A DNA stretch of 64,000 nucleotides. Source: Hymenobacter polaris (GTDB lineage: Bacteria > Bacteroidota > Bacteroidia > Cytophagales > Hymenobacteraceae). The DNA is taken from contig NZ_JABBGH010000002.1 in assembly GCF_012927305.1 (NCBI RefSeq), positions 868,001-932,000 on the forward strand. Direction: 5' to 3'. Below, in pieces: positions 42,914-52,466 of this stretch; within the stretch, counting starts at the first letter, position 1, and each line of letters starts with the position of its first letter. The notes beneath the pieces are model-generated. The model saw only the letters and a program-made list of their open reading frames with translations. It did no database searches and had not been told where the DNA came from. The translations under genes were made by a program, and so were the position numbers.

Positions 42914-43396
42914 ATGCACCAGTCCCTGTCCGGCGAATACGACTGCAAGCTCGACCCCAAGGGGCGGCTGGTGCTGCCGGCCAAGGTGAAAGCGGCCCTG
43001 CCCGCCACGTTTGCCAACCAGCTGGTGCTGGTGCGCGGCTTCGAGCCCTGCCTCACGCTCTACCCGCGGGCCGCCTGGGAGCTGATTCACGCCAAGGTGA
43101 CGGCCCTCGACGAGTTCAACGAGGAAAACCGGCAGTTTCAGCGCAATTTCTTTCGGGGCATGACGGAGGTAGAGCTAGATAGCATCGGGCGCTTTGGGCT
43201 GCCGGGTTCCATGCGCCGCTACGCCGGTATCGAGAAGGACGCCGTGATAGTAGGCCTGGGCAACCGCTGCGAGCTGTGGGACCCTGCCCGCTACGACGAT
43301 TTCTTAATTAAGGACATGAGCCAGCTTTCGAGCATGGCGCAGAAGTTCTTAGCCACTCCCCTCGACACGCCGGGCACGCCGGCCCCCCTGGCCTGA
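42914..43396 (+). CDS. mraZ: Transcriptional regulator MraZ
   Basis: The 160-residue protein has two SpoVT/AbrB-type halves with the characteristic blocks YDCKLDPKGRLVLPAKVK at residues 8-25 and DSIGRFGLPGSMRRYAGI about residues 90-107, each holding the DxxGR-P motif. MraZ forms a ring-shaped oligomer and binds the repeats upstream of its own gene. The C terminus ends with a short Pro-rich tail. Its stop shares bases with the rsmH start (TGATG at 43394), which indicates coupled translation. It is the first gene of the division cluster. Confidence 0.97.
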   Translation: MHQSLSGEYDCKLDPKGRLVLPAKVKAALPATFANQLVLVRGFEPCLTLYPRAAWELIHAKVTALDEFNEENRQFQRNFFRGMTEVELDSIGRFGLPGSMRRYAGIEKDAVIVGLGNRCELWDPARYDDFLIKDMSQLSSMAQKFLATPLDTPGTPAPLA

Positions 43397-44337
43397 TGGA
43401 GTCCCGCGCCAACGATACCGCCTACCACCGCCCGGTGCTGCTGGCCGAGTGCTTGGATGCCCTGGCCCTTGTGCCCGGTGGCCGCTACGTGGACGTGACC
43501 TTCGGTGGCGGCGGCCACTCGGCCCGGATAGTAGAGCAACTGCTTGACGGCCACTTGTATAGTTTCGACCAGGACGACGCGGCCGAGCGCGAAGCGGCTG
43601 CGCTGGCCCGGCCGCAGTTTACGTTCGTGCGGGCCAATTTTCGGCACCTGGCCGGCGAGCTGGCCGCGCGCGAAGCCTTGCCCGTGGATGGGCTGCTGGC
43701 CGACCTAGGGGTATCGTCGCACCAGTTCGACACCGCCCAGCGCGGCTTTAGCACTCGCTTCGACGGGCCGCTGGATATGCGCATGAACCCCGAGGATGCC
43801 AGCGCCCCCACGGCTGCCGACGTGCTCAACGACTACGACGAAGCCGCGCTGCACCGCATTTTTGGCATGTACGGCGAGGTGACCAACGCCCGCACGCTGG
43901 CCGCCACCGTGGTGCAGGCCCGGCGCCAGCGCTCGCTGCGCACCATTGCCGAGCTGAAGCAGGCCATTGCGCCGGTTACCCCTAGGGGCAAAGAGAATAA
44001 ATACCTGGCGCAAGTATTTCAAGCCCTGCGCATTGAGGTAAACGACGAGCTGGCGGCCCTGCAAGAGATGCTGACCCAGACGGCCCAGGTACTGCGCCCC
44101 GGCGGCCGGCTGGTCGTCATGAGCTACCACTCGCTGGAAGACCGGCTGGTGAAGAATTTCCTGGCCCAGGGCAAGTTCTTCGGCCAGGCCGAAAAGGACT
44201 TATACGGCCGCACGCAGCTGCCTTTCGAGGCCCTGACGCGCAAACCCGTAGAGGCTTCGGCCGAAGAAATTGCCCTTAATAGCCGCGCCCGCAGTGCCAA
44301 GCTGCGGGTGGGCGTTCGCACTACTAACCCGGCATAA
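43396..44337 (+). CDS. rsmH: 16S rRNA (cytosine-N4)-methyltransferase RsmH
   Basis: The 313-residue SAM-dependent enzyme methylates C1402 of 16S rRNA. SAM-binding blocks are visible: YVDVTFGGGGHS near residue 32, SFDQDD near residue 55, and LLADLGVSSHQFD near residue 99. An inserted helical domain lies around residues 135-210, and the C terminus has VVMSYHSLEDRLVKNF, the RsmH signature. The LADLGVS block uses CTA GGG codons, producing a CCTAGG. Length matches the family, and it is coupled to mraZ. Confidence 0.97.
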   Translation: MESRANDTAYHRPVLLAECLDALALVPGGRYVDVTFGGGGHSARIVEQLLDGHLYSFDQDDAAEREAAALARPQFTFVRANFRHLAGELAAREALPVDGLLADLGVSSHQFDTAQRGFSTRFDGPLDMRMNPEDASAPTAADVLNDYDEAALHRIFGMYGEVTNARTLAATVVQARRQRSLRTIAELKQAIAPVTPRGKENKYLAQVFQALRIEVNDELAALQEMLTQTAQVLRPGGRLVVMSYHSLEDRLVKNFLAQGKFFGQAEKDLYGRTQLPFEALTRKPVEASAEEIALNSRARSAKLRVGVRTTNPA

Positions 44338-44341
44338 GGCT

Positions 44342-45340
44342 ATGGCTACCAACACTCTGCGCCCTGGGCCCGCCGGCCCGCCCCGCACCAATACGGTGCG
44401 CCCCCGCCTTGCCCCGCCCGAGGAGGTGGCCGCCGAGCCCGTGGCCGCCCCGGCCGCGGTAGCTGCCCCTGTGCCCACCCCTACCCCCACGCCAGAGCCA
44501 ACTCCGGCACCGGGCCCCGGCGATGGGCCGCGCCGCCAGCCCCGCCCCGGCCCTAGGCCCCTCACGGCTGAGGAAGCCGATGCCCAAGCCAGCGAGTGGA
44601 AGCAAGCCCCCGCCGGCGCCACGGCCACCGGCTGGAGTTTGTTTTCGCTGCTCGACCGCTTTACGGGCCTCGATGGACTATTCCGTGAAGGCCTGCCGGT
44701 GCGCTACCTGCCCAAGCTGCTGTTCGTGATGGCGCTCACGCTGCTTTACATCGGCAACACGCACTACGGCAACCGCATGAACCGTAACATCCAGCGCCTC
44801 AAGCAGGAAACCGAGGACTTGCGCGCCGACTACACCACCCTGAAGTCGGACTACATGGAAGCTAGTAAGCAAAGCGAGGTGGCGCGCAAGGTGGCCGCCA
44901 TCGGGCTGGTGGAAAGCTCCTCGCCGCCCTTCCGCATCACGGTGCCGGCCGGCCGCCTCGACGAGGCTGAGCTGGAAACGATGCCCGTGCTGACGTCCGA
45001 CACCCTGGCCGCCCGCGCCGCCCGCGACTCGGTGGCCGCAGCCCGCGCCGACTCGGTAGAGGGCCGCGTGCGCCGCCAGCAGTTTGGCCTGCCCACCGAC
45101 GACACGCCCGAAGCCGGTGCGCCCCCGCCCGGCCTCTCGCCCGACGATTCGCTGGCGGCACCTAACAGCCAGGCGGGCAATACGCTGAGCAGCGGGCGAG
45201 CCGGCGAAAGCAAGCGCCGTAGCAAAGCTAATAGTACAAAAAAGCACAAAACAGCGCAAGAAGTTCAGGCGGTTCCTAGCCCCCGCGGCGCTAAAAAGGC
45301 GGCTTCCCATTCTTCTTCGCACGGCCCGGCAACCCGATGA
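44342..45340 (+). CDS. ftsL: FtsL-like cell division protein with extended termini
   Basis: The ATG at 44342 gives 332 residues; a longer frame from 44270 overlaps rsmH and is rejected. The core is one membrane helix (LLFVMALTLLYIGNTHYGN, near residue 130) and a coiled coil (about 145-180, NIQRLKQETEDLRADYTTLK). This is the FtsL plan and position between rsmH and the PBP gene. Compared with the usual 100-150 residues, it has a Pro-rich cytoplasmic N terminus of about 105 residues and a low-complexity C terminus ending in a Lys/Ser-rich stretch. Its stop overlaps the next start (ATGA at 45337). FtsL links FtsQ/FtsB-type proteins to the septal synthase. Confidence 0.85.
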   Translation: MATNTLRPGPAGPPRTNTVRPRLAPPEEVAAEPVAAPAAVAAPVPTPTPTPEPTPAPGPGDGPRRQPRPGPRPLTAEEADAQASEWKQAPAGATATGWSLFSLLDRFTGLDGLFREGLPVRYLPKLLFVMALTLLYIGNTHYGNRMNRNIQRLKQETEDLRADYTTLKSDYMEASKQSEVARKVAAIGLVESSSPPFRITVPAGRLDEAELETMPVLTSDTLAARAARDSVAAARADSVEGRVRRQQFGLPTDDTPEAGAPPPGLSPDDSLAAPNSQAGNTLSSGRAGESKRRSKANSTKKHKTAQEVQAVPSPRGAKKAASHSSSHGPATR

Positions 45341-47928
45341 AAAGCAGCGTAAAAAAATCCATCGTCACGCGGGTGCGGCTCGCGTTTCTGGGCGTGACGC
45401 TGTTTTCGGGCGCCATTGCCTGGAAAATCTCGCACATCCAGTACCAGGAAGGCGCCAAGTGGCGCGCCCTGGAGCAGGAGCGCCGCATCAGCTACCAGCC
45501 GGTGCCGGCCACGCGGGGCAACATCTACTCCGACAACGAGAGCATTATGTCTACCTCGCTGCCTTTCTACCGGGTGGCCTGGGACCCCGGCGTGGTCGAT
45601 GACGCGCTGTTTCGCCAGAAGGTGGACTCGCTGGCCCACCGGCTGGCCAATTTCTTCCAGGACCGCAGCTGGCAGGAATACAAGCGCAAGCTGGTGGAAG
45701 CCCACAACGACCACGATGTGCGCTACATCCGGCTGAACTCGCGGCAGATTAACTTCCAGGAGAAGAAGGAGTTTGCCAGCTGGCCCATCTTCCGGGCCAA
45801 GCGGCGGGGCGGCGTTATTTTCGAGAAGGTGGACAAGCGCTTCCGGCCGTTTGGGGGGCTGGCCCAGCGCACGGTAGGCTTCGTGAACGAGGACAAGAAC
45901 GGCGCGGGCCTGGAGTTTACCTTCCAGCAGAAGCTGGCCGGCCGGCCAGGCGAGGCGCTGTTTGAGCGCGTGCCGGGCGGGCTCAAGCCCGTGTACGACG
46001 GCACCGAGGTGAAGCCCCAGCCGGGCTACGACGTGAAGACGACCCTCGACATCAACCTGCAGGACGGCGCCGAGGATGCCCTCTACAAGGCCCTGGTGGC
46101 CAACGACGCCAAGTACGGCTGCGTGATTTTGATGGAAGTAAAAACCGGCGCCATCAAGGCTGTGGCCAACTTGGGCAAGGCTACCGACGGCACCTACAAG
46201 GAGGACTACAACTACGCCTTTGCCGACCAGGGCCGCACCGAGCCGGGCTCGACTTTCAAGCTGGCTTCGATGATGGCCGTGCTGGAGGCCGACCCGAACC
46301 TGAGCCTCGACGACAAGGTGAATACCGGGCCGGGGCGCATGTTTATTGGCGGGGCGGTGAAAACCGACTCGCACGCCAACGGCGTGATTACGGTGCAGCA
46401 GGTGTTCGAGAAATCGAGCAACATTGGGGTGGCGCGCCTGGCGCAGGAGCACTTCGGCAGCAACCCCACGCAGTACACTGACTACCTCAAGCGCTTTGGG
46501 CTGGACAAGCCCCTAGGGTTCCAGATGAATGGCGAGGCCCTGCCCTACGTGAAGGACCCCAAGGACCGCAGCTGGAGCCGCACCTCGCTCAGCACCATGA
46601 GCATCGGCTACGAGTTGAAGCTGGCGCCGCTGCAAACGCTGGCCTTTTACAACGCCGTGGCCAACGGTGGGGTGAAGGTGGCGCCCATGATTGTGAAGGA
46701 AATAAAGGAAGCCGACCAGGTGGTGGAAAGCTTCGACACGCGGGTGCTGAACCCGCAGATATGCTCGGAAGCCACCCTGCGCAAGGTGCGCGCCATGCTG
46801 GAGGGCGTGGTGCTGGAAGGCACGGCCAAGGCCATCCGGCCCAAGGACTACAGCATCGCGGGCAAAACGGGCACGGCCTGGAAGTTCAAGAATGGGCAGT
46901 ACACCAAGACGTACTCGACCAGCTTCTGCGGCTATTTCCCGGCCGACAAGCCCAAGTATAGCTGCATTGTAGTGATTGACTCGCCGAGCAAGGGCCGCAT
47001 TTACGGCGGCGACGTGGCGGCGCCGGTGTTCCGCGACATTGCCGACCGCTGCATGGCCCGCGACCAGGCCAGCCAGCGCCCCATGCTGGCGCGGGTGCCC
47101 GCCCGGCGCTCGCCGGTGCCGCTGGTGCGCGCCGGCTTGCAGGATGAAATTGCGCTGGTGTGCGAGCGCATCGGCCTGCCCGGCCAAACCCGCGCCACCG
47201 GCGGCGAGGACTGGGTGCGCGCCGCCCCCGCCCGCGACACGGCCTTCGTGGCCCGCACTGTAAGCCTGCGGCCCGACCCCAGCGTGACGCACCCAGGCCG
47301 GATGCCCGACGTGCGCGGCCTCACGCTGCGCGACGCGCTGTTCCTGCTCGAAAACCGCGGCCTGCACGTAGTAAGCGCCGGCACCGGCCGCGTGCGGGCG
47401 CAGTCGCTGGCCCCCGGCGAGCCGGCCAAGCGCGGCGCCACCGTCAGCCTGGCCCTGACGCCCACCGCCACCATTGCCGCCACGCCGCTGGCCTTGCCCG
47501 AGCCCGAGCACACCGAAATCGAGGAGAATACCCTGCTGGTGCCCGCCGAAATGGACGCTCACGCCACCAAGGCGCCTAGGGCCAACAGCGCCGCCAAGGC
47601 CAAGCCCACCAAAGCGGCCAGCCGCCCGGCTGCCCCTAGGGGCAGGGAGCAAGAGAAAGCCGCTGCCAGAACCACCGCCGCTAGCCCGGCCAAGGATGCC
47701 AAAGCCAAAGCCGCCCCAGAAAAAGCGGCCGCCAAGCCAGCAGCCCCTAGGGCCGACAGCAAGGCTAAAGCTGCTAAGCCAACCGCCGAGCCTAGGGGTG
47801 GCGAAGGGAAGGAAAAGGCCAGCGGCGCGAAGGCAAAAGGCGACAAGAAAAACAAGGACAAGCCCAAAGCCCGCCAGCCCGAAACCCGCCTCACGGCCCG
47901 GCCGGGGCCTAGGGGCAGCAATGGATAA
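45337..47928 (+). CDS. ftsI: Septal penicillin-binding protein (FtsI type) with PASTA domain and basic tail
   Basis: The 863-residue protein has an N-terminal membrane helix (VRLAFLGVTLFSGAIAWKIS), a PBP dimerisation domain (about 45-225) and a transpeptidase domain with S305 in EPGSTFKL, SSN near residue 361 and KTGT at 510-513. A PASTA domain follows (about 660-710, MPDVRGLTLRDALFLLENRG). It cross-links septal peptidoglycan with FtsW. After the PASTA domain comes a tail of about 120 residues that is almost only Ala, Lys, Pro, Arg and Glu, unusual for a PBP. The tail contains five CCTAGG sites, read as PRG or PRA. FtsI and Spv-type PBPs are the only alternatives. Confidence 0.93.
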   Translation: MKSSVKKSIVTRVRLAFLGVTLFSGAIAWKISHIQYQEGAKWRALEQERRISYQPVPATRGNIYSDNESIMSTSLPFYRVAWDPGVVDDALFRQKVDSLAHRLANFFQDRSWQEYKRKLVEAHNDHDVRYIRLNSRQINFQEKKEFASWPIFRAKRRGGVIFEKVDKRFRPFGGLAQRTVGFVNEDKNGAGLEFTFQQKLAGRPGEALFERVPGGLKPVYDGTEVKPQPGYDVKTTLDINLQDGAEDALYKALVANDAKYGCVILMEVKTGAIKAVANLGKATDGTYKEDYNYAFADQGRTEPGSTFKLASMMAVLEADPNLSLDDKVNTGPGRMFIGGAVKTDSHANGVITVQQVFEKSSNIGVARLAQEHFGSNPTQYTDYLKRFGLDKPLGFQMNGEALPYVKDPKDRSWSRTSLSTMSIGYELKLAPLQTLAFYNAVANGGVKVAPMIVKEIKEADQVVESFDTRVLNPQICSEATLRKVRAMLEGVVLEGTAKAIRPKDYSIAGKTGTAWKFKNGQYTKTYSTSFCGYFPADKPKYSCIVVIDSPSKGRIYGGDVAAPVFRDIADRCMARDQASQRPMLARVPARRSPVPLVRAGLQDEIALVCERIGLPGQTRATGGEDWVRAAPARDTAFVARTVSLRPDPSVTHPGRMPDVRGLTLRDALFLLENRGLHVVSAGTGRVRAQSLAPGEPAKRGATVSLALTPTATIAATPLALPEPEHTEIEENTLLVPAEMDAHATKAPRANSAAKAKPTKAASRPAAPRGREQEKAAARTTAASPAKDAKAKAAPEKAAAKPAAPRADSKAKAAKPTAEPRGGEGKEKASGAKAKGDKKNKDKPKARQPETRLTARPGPRGSNG

Positions 47929-48125
47929 GTGCCCGGTGGCCCTTGGGGGCGACGCGAGGCCCTAGGGGAGGCGAAAGGTGCCGGGTTGTGTAAATTCGAG
48001 ATTCCGTGCTTTCAGAAACATAGTCCAGCTGCCGAGGCTAAGCACTGGAAGTAACCAGGTAGCAAAGCAGGCCACCCGAATAAAAAGCCAACGGCTAACC
48101 ACCCGCGGCGACCAGCTAAAAAACG
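47929..48125. other. Gap between ftsI and murE
   Basis: The first part holds one CCTAGG near 47962. The rest is A/T-richer and shows no strong inverted repeat, terminator or promoter. It is the only larger gap of the dcw cluster in which no repeat family was recognised, apart from the A/T-rich gaps before murC, ftsQ and ftsA. Confidence 0.4.
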
Positions 48126-49595
48126 ATGAACCTGCCCCTTTTCTCCCTGCTCACCGACGTGCATGTGCTGACCCAGCAGGGTTCGGCCGACGTGCCCGTG
48201 GTGGGCCTCACGCTCGATTCGCGGCAGGCGGGGCCGGGCATGCTGTTTTGCGCCCTGCGCGGCACCGCCACCGATGGTCATAAGTTTATTGGGCAGGCGG
48301 TGGCCCTGGGGGCGGCCGTGGTGCTGTGCGAGGAGCTGCCCGCCGAGCTGAACCCGGCCACCACCTACGTGCAGGTACCCGACGCGGCCGCGGCCCTAGG
48401 GCCGGTGGCCAGCGCGTTCTACGGCCATCCCTCGCGCCAGCTGCAGCTGGTGGGCGTGACGGGCACCAACGGCAAAACCACCTGCGCCACGCTGCTGCAC
48501 AAGCTGCTGCGCGAGCTGGGCTACCACTGCGGCCTGCTAAGCACGGTGCAAAACCAGATTGACGAAACCGTGGTGCCCAGCACCCACACCACCCCCGATG
48601 CCATTCGGCTGAACGAGCTGCTGGCGCGCATGGTGGCCGCCGGCTGCACCCACGCTTGCATGGAAGTGAGCAGCCACGCCGTGGCCCAGCACCGCATTGG
48701 CGGGCTGCGCTTCGCGGGCGGCGTGTTCACCAACCTCACCCACGACCACCTCGACTACCACGGCACCTTCGGCAACTACCGCGACGCTAAAAAAGGCTTT
48801 TTTGATGCGCTGCCCCGCGCCGCCTTCGCCCTCACCAACGCCGACGACCGCAACGGCGCGGTGATGCTGCAAAACACCGCCGCCCGCCGCGAAACCTACT
48901 CCCTGCGCTCGGCCGCTACCTTCCGCGCCCGGCTGGTGGATAATAGCCTGGCCGGCTTGCTGCTCGAAATCGAAAACCGGGAGGTGCATTTCCGGCTTAT
49001 CGGCGTGTTTAATGCCTACAACCTACTGGCCGTGTACGGCGCGGCCGTGCTGCTGGGCGAAGACGCCACCGAAGTGCTCACCATTCTCTCGGGCCTGACG
49101 ACGGCGCCCGGCCGCTTCGAGCCAGTGACCGTGCCGGGCCGGGCCATCATCGGCCTCGTGGACTACGCCCACACGCCCGACGCGCTCGAAAACGTGCTCC
49201 AAACCTTGCAGCAGACGCGCCGGCCGGGGCAGCGCATCATCACGGTGGTGGGCTGCGGCGGCAACCGCGACGCCGCCAAGCGCCCCGTGATGGCCCGGCT
49301 GGCCGCCCAGCTCTCCGACGAGGTTATCCTCACCGCCGACAACCCGCGCGACGAAGACCCGCTCGACATCCTGCGCCAGATGCAGGCCGGCCTCACCCCG
49401 CCCGCCGATGCCCATGCCCAAACCATTGCCGACCGCCGCCAGGCCATTCGGGCCGCCGTGGCCCTGGCCCGCCCCGGCGACCTGGTGCTGCTGGCCGGCA
49501 AAGGCCACGAAACCTACCAGGAAATAAAGGGCATCAAAGCCCACTTCGACGACCGCGAGGAGCTGCGGAAAGCACTTTCTGAACTTAGTACCTAA
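48126..49595 (+). CDS. murE: UDP-MurNAc-tripeptide synthetase MurE (meso-diaminopimelate type)
   Basis: The 489-residue Mur ligase has the ATP loop [10 protein letters not shown] near residue 113, the carbamylated lysine region, and the substrate selectivity motif DNPRDEDP near residue 405. DNPR is the signature for meso-diaminopimelate addition, so the cell wall is of the usual Gram-negative A1gamma type. It adds the third residue to UDP-MurNAc-L-Ala-D-Glu in the cytoplasm. It is followed by mraY after a gap filled by an inverted repeat. Confidence 0.97.
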   Translation: MNLPLFSLLTDVHVLTQQGSADVPVVGLTLDSRQAGPGMLFCALRGTATDGHKFIGQAVALGAAVVLCEELPAELNPATTYVQVPDAAAALGPVASAFYGHPSRQLQLVGVTGTNGKTTCATLLHKLLRELGYHCGLLSTVQNQIDETVVPSTHTTPDAIRLNELLARMVAAGCTHACMEVSSHAVAQHRIGGLRFAGGVFTNLTHDHLDYHGTFGNYRDAKKGFFDALPRAAFALTNADDRNGAVMLQNTAARRETYSLRSAATFRARLVDNSLAGLLLEIENREVHFRLIGVFNAYNLLAVYGAAVLLGEDATEVLTILSGLTTAPGRFEPVTVPGRAIIGLVDYAHTPDALENVLQTLQQTRRPGQRIITVVGCGGNRDAAKRPVMARLAAQLSDEVILTADNPRDEDPLDILRQMQAGLTPPADAHAQTIADRRQAIRAAVALARPGDLVLLAGKGHETYQEIKGIKAHFDDREELRKALSELST

Positions 49596-49600
49596 CGACT

Positions 49601-49691
49601 TGTCAGTGCGAGCGCAGCGAAGCAATCGCATCAGCACGATACCCGAACGATTACCGCCCGGTGCGATTACTTCGCTGCGCTCGCACTGACA
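49601..49691. repeat. Family E inverted repeat (TGCGAGCGCAGCGAAGCAAT type)
   Basis: Arms at 49601-49630 and 49662-49691 pair over 30 bases with one mismatch. It fills the gap between murE and mraY. The arm TGTCAGTGCGAGCGCAGCGA belongs to a repeat type I recall as widespread in bacteria; only one copy is in this window. Confidence 0.88.
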
Positions 49692-49708
49692 GGCAATGGC
49701 TGACCATT

Positions 49709-50929
49709 ATGCTCTACTACCTCTTTCGCTACCTGCACGAACACTACCACCTGCCGGGGGTGGGCGTGTTTCAGTACACCACCTTCCGGGCGGCGCTGGC
49801 CGTCGTGACCTCGCTGCTCATTGCCCAGATTTTTGGGGGCCGGCTCATCGGGGCGCTGCAGCGCAAGCAAGTGGGCGAAAGCATCCGCGACCTAGGCCTG
49901 CAAGGGCAGATGGAGAAGAAGGGCACTCCCACTATGGGCGGCCTCATCATTCTGCTGGCTATTCTGGTGCCAGTGCTGCTGTTTGCGCGCCTGCGCAACA
50001 TCTACATCATCCTGATGCTGCTGAGCACCGTGTGGCTGGGGCTGATTGGCTTTCTCGACGACTACATCAAGGTGTTTCGCAAGAACAAGGAAGGCTTGAG
50101 CGGGCGCTTTAAGGTGCTGGGCCAAATTGGCCTAGGCCTGACGGTGGGCTGGGTGCTCTACTACAGCAACGAGGTGACGGTGCGCGAGTACCTGCTGCCC
50201 AACGGCCAGCTCTCGGCCGTGGACGCCACCAAGGTGTGGCGCGACGTGCACCTGACTATCACGACGGTGCCCTTTCTGAAAAACAACGAGCTGAACTACA
50301 GCGACTTGTTTGCCAACGCGCAGTTCGTGTTCAAGGAGTTTTACGGCCTGCTCTACATCCCGCTGGTAATCGTCATCATCACGGCCGTGAGCAACGGCGC
50401 CAACATCACCGACGGTCTCGACGGGCTGGCGGCCGGCACCTCGGCCATTATCGGCATTACGCTGGCCATTTTCGCCTTCGTGAGCGGTAATGCGCTGCTG
50501 GCTGATTACCTGGATATTATGTTCATCCCGGATTCCAGCGAGCTGGTTATCTTTTGCACGGCCTTCGTGGGGGCGTGCATCGGGTTTTTGTGGTACAACT
50601 CGTACCCAGCGCAGGTATTCATGGGCGACACCGGCTCGCTGGCCCTAGGGGGTATTATCGCGGTGCTGGCCCTCATCGTGCGCAAAGAGCTGCTGATTCC
50701 AGTATTGTGCGGCGTATTTCTGATTGAAAACTTGTCGGTTATCGTGCAGGTGAGCTGGTTTAAGTATACCAAGCGCAAGTACGGCGAGGGCCGCCGCCTG
50801 CTGCGCATGTCGCCGCTGCACCACCACTACCAGAAGCTGGGCTACCACGAATCTAAAATCGTGTCGCGGTTCTGGATTGTGGGGATTATGCTGGCGGTTA
50901 TCACCTTGGTTACGTTGAAGTTACGTTAA
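49709..50929 (+). CDS. mraY: Phospho-N-acetylmuramoyl-pentapeptide transferase MraY
   Basis: The ATG at 49709 gives 406 residues; the frame from 49661 would include the repeat arm and is rejected. Around ten membrane helices are visible together with family motifs: KKGTPTMGG near residue 70, FLDDYIKV near residue 115, [11 protein letters not shown] near residue 230 and HHHYQKLG near residue 370. It transfers phospho-MurNAc-pentapeptide to undecaprenyl phosphate to form lipid I. The MraY insertion between residues 150 and 210 is long, as in other Bacteroidota. Confidence 0.97.
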   Translation: MLYYLFRYLHEHYHLPGVGVFQYTTFRAALAVVTSLLIAQIFGGRLIGALQRKQVGESIRDLGLQGQMEKKGTPTMGGLIILLAILVPVLLFARLRNIYIILMLLSTVWLGLIGFLDDYIKVFRKNKEGLSGRFKVLGQIGLGLTVGWVLYYSNEVTVREYLLPNGQLSAVDATKVWRDVHLTITTVPFLKNNELNYSDLFANAQFVFKEFYGLLYIPLVIVIITAVSNGANITDGLDGLAAGTSAIIGITLAIFAFVSGNALLADYLDIMFIPDSSELVIFCTAFVGACIGFLWYNSYPAQVFMGDTGSLALGGIIAVLALIVRKELLIPVLCGVFLIENLSVIVQVSWFKYTKRKYGEGRRLLRMSPLHHHYQKLGYHESKIVSRFWIVGIMLAVITLVTLKLR

Positions 50930-50932
50930 TGC

Positions 50933-51014
50933 TGTTTTCACCGCAGAAGGACCGCGGAGGCCGTTCTTCTACGCTTCCTCTGCGAAGCCCTCTGCGTCTT
51001 CTGCGGTGAAAACA
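50933..51014. repeat. Family C2 inverted repeat
   Basis: The outer arms TGTTTTCACCGCAGAAG (50933-50949) and its complement (50998-51014) are perfect over 17 bases; the inner part (CCGCGGAGG, CCTCTGCG) pairs loosely. It is a relative of the 42-bp family C element at 25.1 kb by its CTCTGCGTCTTCTGCG core. It lies between mraY and murD. Confidence 0.85.
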
Positions 51015-51026
51015 CCCGAAAAGAAT

Positions 51027-52385
51027 ATGAAAAATATCGTTATCCTCGGAGCTGCCGAAAGCGGCGTGGGCGCGGCCCTGCTGGCCCAAGCCAAAGGCCA
51101 CGCCGTGTTCGTGTCGGACCGCGGCGAAATCAAGCCCGACTACAAGCAGAAGCTAACCCAGGCCGGTATCGAGTTCGAGGAGAATATGCACTCGCTGGAT
51201 AGAATCCTAGGGGCCGATGAAGTAGTAAAGAGCCCCGGCATCCCGGAGAAGGCGCCGGTTATCAAGGCGCTGCGGGAGAAAAATATTCCGATTATTTCCG
51301 AGATTGAGTTTGCCAGCCGCTACACCCAGGCGCGCTACATCGCCATCACGGGCACCAACGGCAAAACCACAACTACCCTGCTCACTTACCACCTGCTGAA
51401 GGAAGCGGGCTACAACGTGGGGCTGGCCGGCAACATCGGCTACTCGCTGGCCGAGCAGGTTATCGAAAACAACTTTGACTACTACGTGCTGGAGCTGAGC
51501 AGCTTCCAGCTCGACGACATCAGCTACTTCCAGCCCTGGATTGCGCTGCTGCTCAATATCACCCCCGACCACCTCGACCGCTACGACTACTCGCTGGCTA
51601 AGTACGCCGAGTCGAAGCTGCGCATCGTGCGCAACCAGGACAGCAGCTGCTCCTTCATCTACAACGCCGACGACGAGAATATCCAGCGCTACTTCAAGGC
51701 GGCGCTGCGGCCCATGCAGCAGCTGCCCTTTAGCCTGCACCACCGTCCCGACTTTCACCTGGGCGGCTACTACAAGGAGGAAAACGAAATCTGCCTCGAC
51801 TTGCTGCCCGGCTACTACAGCGAGACGGAGCGCGTCAACACCGCAGCCTCGCCCCTCATCGGCGAGCACAACCGCCAGAACGTGCTGGCCGCCGTGCTGG
51901 CCGCCCGCGTGGCCGGCGTCAGCCGCCCGGCTATCGAGCAAGCCCTAGGCACCTTCCATAACGCCGAGCACCGCCTGCAGCCCGTGGCCGACCTAGGGGG
52001 GGTGACGTACATCAACGACAGCAAGGCCACCAACGTGGAGGCCGCCTGGTATGCGCTCGACGGCGTGAAAAGCAACCTCATCTGGATTGCCGGCGGCACC
52101 GACAAGGGCAACGACTACGCCCCGCTGCAGCCCCTGGCCCAGCAAAAAGTAAAGGCCCTCATCTGCCTAGGGGTCGATAATGCCAAACTCGTGGCCGCCT
52201 TCGCCGACTACGTGCCCCTTATCGAAGAAACCCAGGATATGGCCGACGCCGTGCGCCGCGCCGCCGCCCACGCTGCCCCCGGCGACGTGGTGCTGCTGTC
52301 GCCGGCCTGCGCCAGCTTCGACTTATTTCAGAACTACGAAGACCGCGGCCGCCAGTTTATCGCGGCAGTGCGGGCCCTAGAGTAG
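51027..52385 (+). CDS. murD: UDP-MurNAc-L-alanine:D-glutamate ligase MurD
   Basis: The ATG at 51027 gives 452 residues starting MKNIVILGAAESGVG; a GTG at 51006 lies in the repeat and is rejected. The ATP loop is GTNGKTTTTLL near residue 110, the central domain has NITPDHLDRY near residue 177, and the C-terminal Mur ligase domain carries YINDSKATN and SPACASFDLFQNYEDRG, the MurD C-terminal block. It adds D-Glu to UDP-MurNAc-L-Ala. Three CCTAGG sites lie in conserved LG-coding positions. Confidence 0.97.
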   Translation: MKNIVILGAAESGVGAALLAQAKGHAVFVSDRGEIKPDYKQKLTQAGIEFEENMHSLDRILGADEVVKSPGIPEKAPVIKALREKNIPIISEIEFASRYTQARYIAITGTNGKTTTTLLTYHLLKEAGYNVGLAGNIGYSLAEQVIENNFDYYVLELSSFQLDDISYFQPWIALLLNITPDHLDRYDYSLAKYAESKLRIVRNQDSSCSFIYNADDENIQRYFKAALRPMQQLPFSLHHRPDFHLGGYYKEENEICLDLLPGYYSETERVNTAASPLIGEHNRQNVLAAVLAARVAGVSRPAIEQALGTFHNAEHRLQPVADLGGVTYINDSKATNVEAAWYALDGVKSNLIWIAGGTDKGNDYAPLQPLAQQKVKALICLGVDNAKLVAAFADYVPLIEETQDMADAVRRAAAHAAPGDVVLLSPACASFDLFQNYEDRGRQFIAAVRALE

Positions 52386-52397
52386 TTTTTTGCTAAA

Positions 52398-52465
52398 AAG
52401 CGCAGTCAGCCCGCCGCTGGCGGGCGTATCCGCGAAATCCGTTAAATCCGTTAAATCTGCGGTCC
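52398..52465 (-). repeat. Family B repeat before ftsW
   Basis: A reverse-orientation copy with CAGCCCGCCGCTGGCGGGCG hairpin followed by AATCCGTTAAATCCG. It ends one base before the ftsW ATG, so the start codon sits directly against the element and there is no typical ribosome-binding site. Confidence 0.75.
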
Positions 52466-52466
52466 T

